A stretch of DNA of 64,000 nucleotides from CAYNLK01 sp964398055 (GTDB lineage Bacteria; Chloroflexota; Anaerolineae; 4572-78; J111). Shown here one piece after another: positions 41,880 through 50,242 of the stretch. Both the position numbers and the translations under genes were made by a program. The notes under the pieces were generated by a model. That model had not been told where the DNA came from. It did not search any database and was given only the letters and a program-made list of their open reading frames with translations. The stretch's first letter is position 1; the number at the start of each line of letters is the position of its first letter. The stretch lies in the NCBI GenBank assembly GCA_964398055.1, contig CAYNLK010000022.1:42005-106004 (forward strand), in the 5' to 3' direction.

Positions 41880-43334
41880 TTAATTGGGAAACGAATAGGT
41901 GGCCGGCCCCTGCCGTTGATAATTGCCGGCCACCGTTACCAGATCAAAAATATTGACCACGCCATCGGCATTCAAGTCGGCCTGGCCGTCGTTACTCTGA
42001 AAATTACTGGCAACGTAGGCCAGGTCGAGGATGTTGACCACGTTATCGCCGTTGATGTCACCGGCTAACAAGGGGATGGCGCCCAGGTCGATCGAGGCCA
42101 TCTGGCCGGCCTCACCCTGCGTCGTTGCCAAACTCGATGAAAGATTGGCCCGGGCCGACAGGAAGCCGGGAAACTCAAAGTTAATCATCTCACTGGTCGG
42201 GATACCGAACGAGCCATCCGGCAGGCTGAACGTTTGTTGGCCGGCGCCATTGGTAACCACTACGCCGCCGTGATCGGCCCGCTGTTGTAGCGCCACCGTG
42301 CCAAAGGCGCAACTGCTGACAAAATTGACTTCAACCATACCATTTTGGACCTGGAACGGCAGCGGTTGGCCGGCCCCGTCGCGTAAGACCACCCGGGCCA
42401 AGACAACAGAGGTAATGCCCACTCGCTGCGGCCGCCAGTCGATGGCAATCAAGTTGCGCGCCCCGTCGATGGTTTGGCCGCCGACAAGATTGGCTGCAAA
42501 CACAATCCGCCCGTTGTCGGTATCAACGCTATTCTGAGTAATGGCGGCGGTGCTGAAAATGGGGTCATATCGAACCTGAACGCCGCGTTGGCTGCGGTCG
42601 GCGTCGATGACCTGGATGACGGTGGGATCGTAAGTGATTTCCAATTCCATCGCGGCCAGACGGGCCACCTGGGCCACATTGATAGTGGTGACGTCACGCA
42701 AACTGCACAGAGTCGTCTGCAAGGTTTCCGGCACAACCTGCACCACCGTGTCCAGGGGTTCGGGAGTGGGGGTAAAGGTGGGCGTGGCGGTGGGGGTCGG
42801 CGAGGGGGTAGCGGTGGGGGTGAAAGTGGGCGTGGGCGTCGCCGCTTCAACCCGCACAGTCGCTTCAGCATAACAAGGCAGGAAACGGCTGCCGGTTGGA
42901 TCGGCGACGGTGAAGCTGAAGACGTAATCGCCGGGCAATTCTGTCTGACTGTAGGCGCCGTCATACGTGCCGGATCGATCGATCAAATCAATCGAGTCGA
43001 ACTCGATTTGCTGGGCGGCCAGCGGCTGGCGGTTGACCTCCACCGCGACATTAGCCCCCACCAAAGGGGCGCCCAGATTATCGGCCACAGTGACGGTGAC
43101 CCGGATCGTGTCGCCGGTAAGGTAGGTGTCCCGGTCAAAACTAACATCGGTCACCTGGCAGGCCTGGATCACCGGCGGGGTTGGGGTTGTGGTGGGCGAG
43201 GGCACGGGAGTTGACGAGGGTGGGTAGCCGTGCGCCGCGGTCCGCTCCGCCCCGGCCAGGGAGACCAGGCATGCCGCCAATACGAATATGGCGCTGATGA
43301 GCCATCTGAAACGGGTAGACAACAATTTATTCAT
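41880..43334 (-). CDS. Ig-cohesin-dockerin surface protein
   Basis: Secreted protein of 484 residues, a shorter paralogue of the PGRP-containing neighbour. Signal peptide (1-34), short Pro/Ser/Thr spacer, Ig-like domain (about 57-160, CQVTDVSFDRDTYLTGDT, ending RFLPCYAEATVRVE), Pro/Thr linker, cohesin-like domain (about 195-330, LAAMELEITYDPTVIQVID), regulatory-like module (VALQQRADHGG, FEFPGFLSARA) and dockerin (about 423-478, DINGDNVVNILD and DLNADGVVNIFD). Domain order and motifs match the C-terminal 420 residues of the larger protein, showing duplication. No catalytic domain, so probably a linker or scaffold unit. Confidence 0.9.
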   Translation of the reverse strand: MNKLLSTRFRWLISAIFVLAACLVSLAGAERTAAHGYPPSSTPVPSPTTTPTPPVIQACQVTDVSFDRDTYLTGDTIRVTVTVADNLGAPLVGANVAVEVNRQPLAAQQIEFDSIDLIDRSGTYDGAYSQTELPGDYVFSFTVADPTGSRFLPCYAEATVRVEAATPTPTFTPTATPSPTPTATPTFTPTPEPLDTVVQVVPETLQTTLCSLRDVTTINVAQVARLAAMELEITYDPTVIQVIDADRSQRGVQVRYDPIFSTAAITQNSVDTDNGRIVFAANLVGGQTIDGARNLIAIDWRPQRVGITSVVLARVVLRDGAGQPLPFQVQNGMVEVNFVSSCAFGTVALQQRADHGGVVVTNGAGQQTFSLPDGSFGIPTSEMINFEFPGFLSARANLSSSLATTQGEAGQMASIDLGAIPLLAGDINGDNVVNILDLAYVASNFQSNDGQADLNADGVVNIFDLVTVAGNYQRQGPATYSFPN

Positions 43335-43463
43335 GCTTTAACCCTCTGATAATAGGTAATTTGGACCTTCAAGGTCTGACCAACCGCTGCCGTAAGGCAC
43401 AATCAGGCCAAAACCGGAACCGGCCCTGGCCTGATTGAAGTCAGCCAAGCGACTCACGGGCGG

Positions 43464-44555
43464 TTAGAACGGAAAAGGGCCGCCGGGCGGCGTTCCAGCG
43501 GTCGGGCCGCTGGCGCCGAAATTTTTGGCAACCAACACCAAATCCATAATGTCAACCAGACCGTTGGGCGTATGGCCGGGACCGGTAAAATCGGCCGCCC
43601 TGGAAATGGCATTCGGGCCAACCGGGCCAAAGAGGTTGACCATCAACTGAATGTCGAGAATGTTGATCTTATTGTCATCGTTGAGATCACCGGCCAGCAT
43701 AAAGACCGAAGAGGAGTCGGTGGGTTGATTGAACGTAGTTTCGACATCGAGATACCCGAGCCGGCTCACCTTGACCGTATAGGGAGGGCCGGCTACGCCG
43801 TTGTAGGCGCAGTAGCCCAACGGATCGACCCCGCCGCCATCGCAATTGTACAGGCCGTTGATCTTGACATCGGTATAAATGAAGCTGGGCACAGCCGGCT
43901 CAATCAGGCCGCTATTCTTGCCGCCCTCCAGCCCAATCTGGAATTTGAACAGATTGAAAGGCTCAACTTGAATAGCGCCAAGGGTATTAGGGATGGGGGG
44001 GCCGGCCACGCCGCCGTTATCAACGACCAGCGAAGAGACGCCATCCAGGCAAACCGTGGCCACATCACCCACCGAGGAGGCCGGGTCGCTGCGCCAGACG
44101 ATTTCAAGCAGGCTGCCGCTACCCCCAATCGAGAGGGTCGGATCGAGATAGGCCACATTCACCTTAAAAGAGGCGTCGCCGCCGCAGCCCAGGCCGCCGC
44201 CGCCGGGGGTGACGCTAAAGAAATAGTCTACCCCTCTGGTGCCCGGCAGCAGCGCGCCCGGCCTGACCAATTGCGGCGAGATAATGTTCGAGTCGTAGGC
44301 GATGGCCAGAGTAAAGCCGGAAATTTGCTGCGCGCCGTCGATGTTGAGCTTTTGCACCACCGTACCGTTATTTCTGGCCACCAACGCCCAGGCCGGATTC
44401 CAGAGGAAGGCCGTAAAATCAACCACCTGCGCCTCGACGTCCGGTTCCTCGGTGACCTCCGGCTCCTGGGCCGTGGCCGGAACAACGGTCAAGCCGGCTA
44501 TGATCAACAAAAATAACCCAAGATAGACCAGTTTAAGGAAATTTTTTAGCTTCAT
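43464..44555 (-). CDS. Cohesin-like/dockerin secreted protein
   Basis: Secreted protein of 363 residues from ATG 44555 with a strong AGGAGG site. Signal peptide (about 1-30), a cohesin-like beta-domain (about 40-195: ISGFTLAIAYDSNIISPQLV, SIGGSGSLLEIVWRS), a regulatory-like module (about 205-283: YTVKVSRLGYLDVETTF) and a dockerin (about 288-352). The first calcium loop DLNDDNKINILD is canonical. The second (ADFTGPGHTPNGLVDIMD) has an extra stretch of about five residues. Likely the first gene of the minus-strand cluster, since the next upstream gene is divergent. Confidence 0.85.
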   Translation of the reverse strand: MKLKNFLKLVYLGLFLLIIAGLTVVPATAQEPEVTEEPDVEAQVVDFTAFLWNPAWALVARNNGTVVQKLNIDGAQQISGFTLAIAYDSNIISPQLVRPGALLPGTRGVDYFFSVTPGGGGLGCGGDASFKVNVAYLDPTLSIGGSGSLLEIVWRSDPASSVGDVATVCLDGVSSLVVDNGGVAGPPIPNTLGAIQVEPFNLFKFQIGLEGGKNSGLIEPAVPSFIYTDVKINGLYNCDGGGVDPLGYCAYNGVAGPPYTVKVSRLGYLDVETTFNQPTDSSSVFMLAGDLNDDNKINILDIQLMVNLFGPVGPNAISRAADFTGPGHTPNGLVDIMDLVLVAKNFGASGPTAGTPPGGPFPF

Positions 44556-44780
44556 TGGTTCACCCTCCTGTTGAGTCAACGATATGTCTACTTCAGTCCA
44601 TAGGTTCATAGGTTCATCATAACAGCTTGGCGTGGGCGTCTCAACAGTAGCAATGCGGAAAGATATTAAGCAATAGCCTCGATTCCGGTTTAAGTGCTAA
44701 CACGGATGGCAGGATCTTCGAATCGTGAAGAAAAAAGCGGCTTGACGGGAAAGCTCAGTTGGCGTAAGATGGGAGTAGGG

Positions 44781-44902
44781 TTTGAAACGTGAAACGTAAG
44801 GCGTGAATCAGATTAAAGATAATTTCCAATGTCCGTCTTGCGTGGGGCGTATTTCGTATCAAAACCCTTGCGCAATACGCCCCACGCAGTTCGTTTCACC
44901 AT
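44781..44902. repeat. Repeat block with 15-bp inverted repeat
   Basis: Degenerate GTGAAACGTAAGGCGTGAATC units, then TGCGTGGGGCGTATT (44839-44853) and its perfect inverse AATACGCCCCACGCA (44874-44888), ending GTTCGTTTCACC. It lies in the 385-bp divergent gap 44556-44940; no gene is seen, and the promoters were not confidently placed. Confidence 0.65.
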
Positions 44903-44940
44903 TGATCTGAACAATGCTCAACTAAGCAGGTTCTTGGACT

Positions 44941-45600
44941 ATGTCACCGATTCGGGTGCTTATCGCCGAAGATCAAAAGATATTGCGCGACACCTATTTG
45001 CACACTTTAGAGGAAGCGCCGAACATCAGTGTGGTCGGCAGTGTGGCGGATGGCGAGGCGGCTGTGGCCGAGGCCAGACAGCTCCAACCGCAGGTAGTCC
45101 TGCTCGACATCCAGATGCCCAGGCTAAACGGCATCGAGGCAGCCAAGCAAATTCGAGAATTTCTCCCTGAAGTTGGGGTGGTGATCCTGTCTCATTACAG
45201 CCAGCGCCAATATGCCGAGGCTTTTCTGCGGGATGGCACCGCCGGGAAGGCTTATCTCCTCAAGACTACGCTGAACGACCCGGCCGAATTGATTCGAGCC
45301 ATCGAGGTGGTGACCGAACGAGGGGCCATCCTGGCGCCGGAGATTCAGGATGAACTGCTCCACCTGGCCTCGACGTCGCCCCAGGCCCAACTCAACAGCC
45401 TGACCAACCGGGAGCAGGAGGTGCTGCGGCTGATGGCCGAAGGGTATACCAACATCAGCATCGCTCACAAACTGTCGATCAGCGAGCGGACGGTAGAAAG
45501 CCACGTCAACAATATTTTTGCCAAGCTGGACCTGACCTCTGAAGCGGCCCGCAATCCCCGGGTGATGGCGGTTTTGACCTTTCTCCAGGCGGGGCAGTAG
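44941..45600 (+). CDS. Orphan NarL/LuxR-family response regulator
   Basis: Protein of 219 residues. Receiver: acidic pair at 10-11, phospho-acceptor Asp56 (VVLLDIQMPRLNG), VVILSHY and Lys in KAYLLKT. C-terminal LuxR helix-turn-helix LTNREQEVLRLMAEGYTNISIAHKL and ERTVESHVNNIFAKL. No kinase gene is adjacent. Divergent from the cohesin cluster, so it is a candidate regulator of that cluster by position only. Confidence 0.93.
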   Translation: MSPIRVLIAEDQKILRDTYLHTLEEAPNISVVGSVADGEAAVAEARQLQPQVVLLDIQMPRLNGIEAAKQIREFLPEVGVVILSHYSQRQYAEAFLRDGTAGKAYLLKTTLNDPAELIRAIEVVTERGAILAPEIQDELLHLASTSPQAQLNSLTNREQEVLRLMAEGYTNISIAHKLSISERTVESHVNNIFAKLDLTSEAARNPRVMAVLTFLQAGQ

Positions 45601-45615
45601 CAAGGAGAAGTTGAG

Positions 45616-45840
45616 ATGCCGATTGCCACTCTCATCATTGCGGCCCTGGTTATTTTGTTTGGTTTCCGGTTGGTGACTATCGCCCTCCGCAGCGCCTTGA
45701 GCGGCAATATTTTGGTGCGGCAGGGGACGCGGCGGGAGTGGCAACCGGCCCCAACTCGCAATGACGCCTGGAAAGCGGCCGCCCGTGACGGCGTGATGGG
45801 TCTCTTGCTGATCGTGCTGGGCGTTGTGCTGATTGTGTAG
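45616..45840 (+). CDS. Small two-helix membrane protein
   Basis: A 74-residue protein with hydrophobic segments at both ends (ATLIIAALVILFGFRLVTIAL and VMGLLLIVLGVVLIV) and a polar centre. AAGGAG lies ten bases before the ATG. Just 15 bp after the response regulator, so co-transcribed. Function unknown. Confidence 0.7.
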   Translation: MPIATLIIAALVILFGFRLVTIALRSALSGNILVRQGTRREWQPAPTRNDAWKAAARDGVMGLLLIVLGVVLIV

Positions 45841-45918
45841 GGCTTTGCCCAATCAAGCCGGGCGTGTTATCATCCCACCTTACGTAAAATGTAAAGTGCA
45901 AAATCTGTTCGTCTGACG

Positions 45919-46446
45919 ATGTATCCAACCAACCAATTATCGAACCAACCAACCTCCTCCCAGTCGCAACTATCCCTCCAACCGGCGACCCCAACCGATA
46001 TCGAACTGATCCTTGAATTCAGCCGCCGTCTCAATGAAGAAGACCCAACCTTTACCGGCGGCTTTCATTTTGATGAGACCGCGGTGCAGGCGGCGCTGAC
46101 CCAACTGCTGGCCGAGCCGGGGCTGGGGCGGGTCTGGCTCATCTCTGTAGGCGGCGCGATCGTGGGGTATGTGGTGTTGACCTTCGGCTTCAGCCTGGAG
46201 TCCCACGGCCGGGATGCCCTGATCGACGAAATATATATTACCGCCGACTTCCGGGGACAGGGGGTCGGCCGGCAGGTCATCCGGCAAGTGGAAGTCGAAG
46301 CTCGCCGATTGGGGGCGCACAAACTTTATCTGGAGGTCGAGCGACCCAATAGCCGCGCCCAGACCTTCTATCGCCGGGTAGGTTTCATCGATCACGACCG
46401 GTACTTGATGAGTAAGCTGCTGCCTGGGCAATCGACCTATGACTGA
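45919..46446 (+). CDS. GNAT-family N-acetyltransferase
   Basis: Protein of 175 residues. Acetyl-CoA motif A: DEIYITADFRGQGVGRQVIRQVEVEA, with the Arg/Gln-x-x-Gly-x-Gly loop RGQGVGR, then LYLEVERPNSRAQTFYRRVGF (motif B). The first 20 residues (NQLSNQPTSSQ) are encoded by CCAACCAACC-type low-complexity repeats and may not be part of the fold. The substrate is unknown. Overlaps the next gene by eight bases. Confidence 0.92.
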   Translation: MYPTNQLSNQPTSSQSQLSLQPATPTDIELILEFSRRLNEEDPTFTGGFHFDETAVQAALTQLLAEPGLGRVWLISVGGAIVGYVVLTFGFSLESHGRDALIDEIYITADFRGQGVGRQVIRQVEVEARRLGAHKLYLEVERPNSRAQTFYRRVGFIDHDRYLMSKLLPGQSTYD

Positions 46447-47284
46447 ACCTGTTTGGAAAAAATATCTGACCGATTGGAATGAAGGGCTGGGCGTGGTCTA
46501 TGAACGCTTTGTCCTCAATGATTATCTTGACCGGCTGGTTGACCGGTACGGGGTGAGGACCATACTAGAAGCGCCCATCTACGGCATGGCCGGGGTCAGC
46601 GGGATTAACTCCGTTCGCCTGGCCGAACGAGGCTGCACCGTCACTCTACTGGACGATAACCACGAGCGACTCGACGGCGTGATGAACATCTGGAAGCGGC
46701 TCGATTTGCCGGTCATTCTGGCCTACCACCAGGATTTCAGCAAACTCCCCTTTGCCGACAACACCTTTGATCTGGCCTGGGAGTGGGCCGGCCTGTGGTA
46801 CCTGCCCAACGCCGAGGCGCTGCTTAAGGAATTAGTTCGGGTGTCGCGCCACTTGGTCTTTGTGGCCATGCCGAACAACATTCAGGTGGGTTATCTGCTG
46901 CGCAAATATATTATCGACCGGGATTTCTTTCCGACGGTGGCAGAAAAGTGGGTGCAAATGGGCCGGATCAAGAAAACTCTCGCCGCCGCCGGCGTCCAAT
47001 TCATCGATGAAGGCGTGCTGGATGTCCCGCCGTGGCCGGACACGGTCATGCCCGCGGCCGAAGTCCTCAAGCGGCTGGGAGTCAAAAGCAAAAAACTCAA
47101 TCAGCAATTCACCGGCGAGGGCTGGAGTTGGAGCACCATGGCCTACTACCTGGGCGAGCAGCCCGACCTGCGCGAGCGGGTGATGAAATACGCCTGGCTC
47201 GACCGTGCGGCTCTGCCGTGGCAGGTGAAGGCGGTGTGGGCGCATCACCGGTATGTGTTGGGCGAAGTAGCAGGTAGCAGGTAG
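46439..47284 (+). CDS. Class I SAM-dependent methyltransferase
   Basis: Protein of 281 residues. Rossmann elements: TILEAPIYGMAGVSGINSV in the motif I position (unusually Gly-poor), CTVTLLDDNHERLD, and LPFADNTFDLAWEWAGLWYL. The poor motif I makes cofactor binding less certain. Translationally coupled to the GNAT gene (ATGA-type overlap) and 11 bp from the epimerase; together they begin the glycan region. The substrate is unknown. Confidence 0.78.
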   Translation: MTEPVWKKYLTDWNEGLGVVYERFVLNDYLDRLVDRYGVRTILEAPIYGMAGVSGINSVRLAERGCTVTLLDDNHERLDGVMNIWKRLDLPVILAYHQDFSKLPFADNTFDLAWEWAGLWYLPNAEALLKELVRVSRHLVFVAMPNNIQVGYLLRKYIIDRDFFPTVAEKWVQMGRIKKTLAAAGVQFIDEGVLDVPPWPDTVMPAAEVLKRLGVKSKKLNQQFTGEGWSWSTMAYYLGEQPDLRERVMKYAWLDRAALPWQVKAVWAHHRYVLGEVAGSR

Positions 47285-47295
47285 AGGAGGATACC

Positions 47296-48255
47296 TTGAC
47301 CACCCTCATCACCGGCGCAGCCGGCTTCATCGGCAGCCATCTCACAGAGTCACTACTAAAACGGGGCGAGCAAGTCATCGCCATCGACAACTTCAACGAC
47401 TACTATAGTCCAGCCCGCAAACGGGCCAATGTTGCCTCTTTTCAAAATCATCCTCAACTTCAACTATACGAAGAGGATATTTGCAACGATGAGGCCATCC
47501 GGCGCATCTTTGCCGAGCATCGGCCCAAAGCAGTCGCCCACCTGGGCGCTTACGGCGGCGTGCGTTACTCGATTGGCCGGGCCAGGCTCTACACCGATGT
47601 CAATCTGGTCGGCACGGTCAATCTGCTAGAGGCGGCGCGGCTAAACGGTACGGAGATTTTCGTCTTTGCCTCGACCTCCTCGGTCTACGGCCAGACCACC
47701 CAGTTGCCGTTCATCGAGACCGATCCCTGTAACCATCCCCTGGCCCCCTACCCGGCCAGCAAAAAAGCGGCTGAGGTCATGGGCTATACCTATTACAACC
47801 TGCACCAATTGAACTTTACCGCCCTGCGCTTCTTCAGCGTCTACGGCCCGCGCGGCCGGCCGGATATGATGCCCTTTATGGTCACCGACCGGATAGTCAA
47901 AAGTGAAGAGATCACCCTATATGACGCCGGCCAAATGAAACGGGACTGGACTTACGTCGATGACATTGTCAGCGGCATTATGGCCGCGTTGGAGCGCCCG
48001 TTGGGCTATGAGATCATCAATCTGGGTCGGGGCGAGCCGGTGCTGATGGCCGATTTTGTCGAGATCATCGAGCAGTTGGCGGGCCGGAAAGCGATCCTGT
48101 CAACCCCGCCGGCCCCGGCCAGCGAACCGAAGATCACCTTTGCCAATATCGACAAGGCCCGCCGGCTGCTGGATTATAATCCGCAGACCCCGGTCCAGGC
48201 CGGGCTGGAAAAGCTGTGGCAGTGGTACCAGCAGGAGGTAGCAGAGCAGCCGTGA
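47296..48255 (+). CDS. NAD-dependent epimerase, UDP-glucuronate 4-epimerase-like
   Basis: Extended SDR of 319 residues. NAD motif ITGAAGFIGSHL, DNFNDYYSPARKRAN (typical of uronate epimerases), STSSVYGQTTQLPF, active-site YPASKKAAE (Tyr-x-x-x-Lys) and FFSVYGPRGRPDMMPF. Starts with TTG at 47296 behind a GAGGAGG site; no better ATG exists. Likely makes UDP-galacturonate or a related sugar nucleotide for envelope glycans. Confidence 0.9.
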   Translation: MTTLITGAAGFIGSHLTESLLKRGEQVIAIDNFNDYYSPARKRANVASFQNHPQLQLYEEDICNDEAIRRIFAEHRPKAVAHLGAYGGVRYSIGRARLYTDVNLVGTVNLLEAARLNGTEIFVFASTSSVYGQTTQLPFIETDPCNHPLAPYPASKKAAEVMGYTYYNLHQLNFTALRFFSVYGPRGRPDMMPFMVTDRIVKSEEITLYDAGQMKRDWTYVDDIVSGIMAALERPLGYEIINLGRGEPVLMADFVEIIEQLAGRKAILSTPPAPASEPKITFANIDKARRLLDYNPQTPVQAGLEKLWQWYQQEVAEQP

Positions 48256-48297
48256 TCCTTGTTCCACATTCTATGGCTCAAGAAGTGAATAGCGCCA

Positions 48298-50226
48298 ATG
48301 GATAGCCGGCCGCTGGCCCACTGGCTCCGCACTCAATACCGGCGCCACAACGACTTTGTGCTGCTCTTGATCCTGTTTGTGATCTTCAGGATGCTGGCTC
48401 TGGCCGCGTTCCGGCCTGGCGGCCTGGTGCTGGATTTCTCTGACTTCTACTGGTATCGCGCCTTTGCCGAGTTGACGCGCCAGGGCTATTACCCTTACGA
48501 TAATCTGTGGACCACCTACCCGCCCCTTTTTCCGGTGGTGATGATTGCCGTTTACCAACTGAGCGCCCTGCTCCCACCCTGGGAATTTCCCAACCTCTGG
48601 TTCACCCTACTCCTGGGCGGTTTCTTTCTGCTCTTTGAAATCGGTAACTTTATCTTGCTCTACCTGCTGGCCCTAAAACTCTATCCCACCGAACTGGCGA
48701 ACAGTGAATTAACCGGCCAACAGACCGGTGAGGCTAACAATTCGCTTCACGCTTCACGCTCTCCGCTTCACGTTCCCCGCTCCTCGCTCCCCGCCCTGCG
48801 GCCAGCCTGGATTTACGCCGCCCTGTTTGTGCCCGTCTACACCTTGACCGGCTGGTTTGAGAGCTACCCGCTCTTCTTCTTTTTGCTCAGCCTGTACCTG
48901 CTGCTGCAAAATCGACCTTACCTCAGCGCCTTCTTCACCGGCATTGGCTTCATGATCAAACTCATCCCCCTGATTTTGCTGCCGGTCGGGATTCAGCAAT
49001 TATCAAAGAGAAATTATCAATTATCAATTTCCAGGTCCGGCCTCTCCTTTGCCAAACTCTCAAAAACACCGGCTCAGGACTCAGACTCAGACTCTATAAT
49101 TCACAATTCACAATTCATAATTCACCATTCATCATTCATCATTCCTTTTCACCTGCCCCGCATCGCCCTTTATCTGGCTATTTTTCTGATCACCGTTATC
49201 ATCATTGCCCTGCCCTTTTACCGAATGAACCCCAATCTCATTTTCGGGTCGCAGCAAATCACCGCGGCCCGGCAGCCCTGGGAGACGGTCTGGGCGCTGG
49301 TTGACGGCAACTACGATTACGGCGTCATCCCGCTCGACATGCGCAACCTGGCCTGGCAGTCGGGCGAAGCACTGCCGACCCGCATCCCCTGGCTGCTGGT
49401 CACGGCTGGTTTTGGGCTGATCTACGCCTTCTTTTACACCCGGCCGTTGAACTGGCGCCAACCTGGCCAGGCTATCCCATTTGTCGGCTTCACCTTGTGC
49501 CTGTTTATGCTCTGGTCCAAAGGGTACAGCCCGCAATGGCTGGGCTGGCCGCTCTTCTTCATTGCCCTGCTCTTACCCAATATTCGGGGCGTCACCTATG
49601 CGGCTATTCTCAGCCTGGCCAACATCATCGAGGCCAATTTCTATTTTATTATGTTCCCCCAAGAGCAGTGGCTGCTGGCCGTGACCGTGCTGACTCGTAC
49701 CTTTCTACTGATTGTGTTGGCCGTTGAGTTCCTGTGGTTGATCTGGCCGCAGATGGTTACCCCCCGCGTCCAGAAGGTCCGCGGCTGGACTTTGGCTATC
49801 TTTGTGGCGGGACTGCTGCTGGCCGCAGTTCCGGCCGGCCTGAGCCTGGGCCAAAGCTACTTTGAGCTGCGCCTGCAGCAGAGTCCTTACGCCGCCACCA
49901 TCACCCGCTTGCAGGGCGAGCAGGTTAAAGGCAACCTGCTGCTCAACAGCCACACCGTCTATGACTGGTTTTATCCCTACCTGCGCCACGATTACCAATT
50001 ATATATGCTCGACGATTACGCTCCTCCCGGCCAGTCGGTTCAAGCCCGCACCGTGGCTCTGTTGGATGACCTGGCCACCCAAACCGACGTCCTCTGGATT
50101 TACGACGCCGACGCCTCAGTCACCACTCCGGCCGAGGCAGCCCTGGCTGCCTGGTTGGGTGAGCTTCCGCCGGCTCACCTGCAAGATATCGACCAGGGCC
50201 GACTTTATTTGTATATTTTCAAGTAG
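48298..50226 (+). CDS. Polytopic glycosyltransferase-like membrane protein
   Basis: Protein of 642 residues with about 11 helices. The N-terminal extracytoplasmic loop FSDFYWYRAFAELTRQGYYP with following YPPLFPVV is typical of GT87/GT39-like polyprenyl-phosphate-sugar mannosyltransferases. Two regions look like translated low-complexity repeat: NSLHASRSPLHVPRSSLPAL (nt about 48739-48800) and IIHNSQFIIHHSSFII (nt about 49090-49145), both in loops between helices. The reading frame stays open. The C-terminal domain is soluble (YSDDYAPPGQSVQ-like region LDDYAPPGQSVQARTV). Transfers a sugar to a lipid-linked or protein acceptor outside the cell; specificity unknown. Confidence 0.8.
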   Translation: MDSRPLAHWLRTQYRRHNDFVLLLILFVIFRMLALAAFRPGGLVLDFSDFYWYRAFAELTRQGYYPYDNLWTTYPPLFPVVMIAVYQLSALLPPWEFPNLWFTLLLGGFFLLFEIGNFILLYLLALKLYPTELANSELTGQQTGEANNSLHASRSPLHVPRSSLPALRPAWIYAALFVPVYTLTGWFESYPLFFFLLSLYLLLQNRPYLSAFFTGIGFMIKLIPLILLPVGIQQLSKRNYQLSISRSGLSFAKLSKTPAQDSDSDSIIHNSQFIIHHSSFIIPFHLPRIALYLAIFLITVIIIALPFYRMNPNLIFGSQQITAARQPWETVWALVDGNYDYGVIPLDMRNLAWQSGEALPTRIPWLLVTAGFGLIYAFFYTRPLNWRQPGQAIPFVGFTLCLFMLWSKGYSPQWLGWPLFFIALLLPNIRGVTYAAILSLANIIEANFYFIMFPQEQWLLAVTVLTRTFLLIVLAVEFLWLIWPQMVTPRVQKVRGWTLAIFVAGLLLAAVPAGLSLGQSYFELRLQQSPYAATITRLQGEQVKGNLLLNSHTVYDWFYPYLRHDYQLYMLDDYAPPGQSVQARTVALLDDLATQTDVLWIYDADASVTTPAEAALAAWLGELPPAHLQDIDQGRLYLYIFK

Positions 50227-50242
50227 AGTGATCCCCGCGCCT

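Noticed and set aside
43572..44516. Long plus-strand open frame opposite the cohesin-like/dockerin gene
   Set aside because: Antisense shadow; the minus-strand gene has signal peptide, dockerin and ribosome site.
49862..50242. Upstream extension of the MFS-HEAT gene
   Set aside because: It overlaps the glycosyltransferase gene in another frame and has no membrane-protein features.
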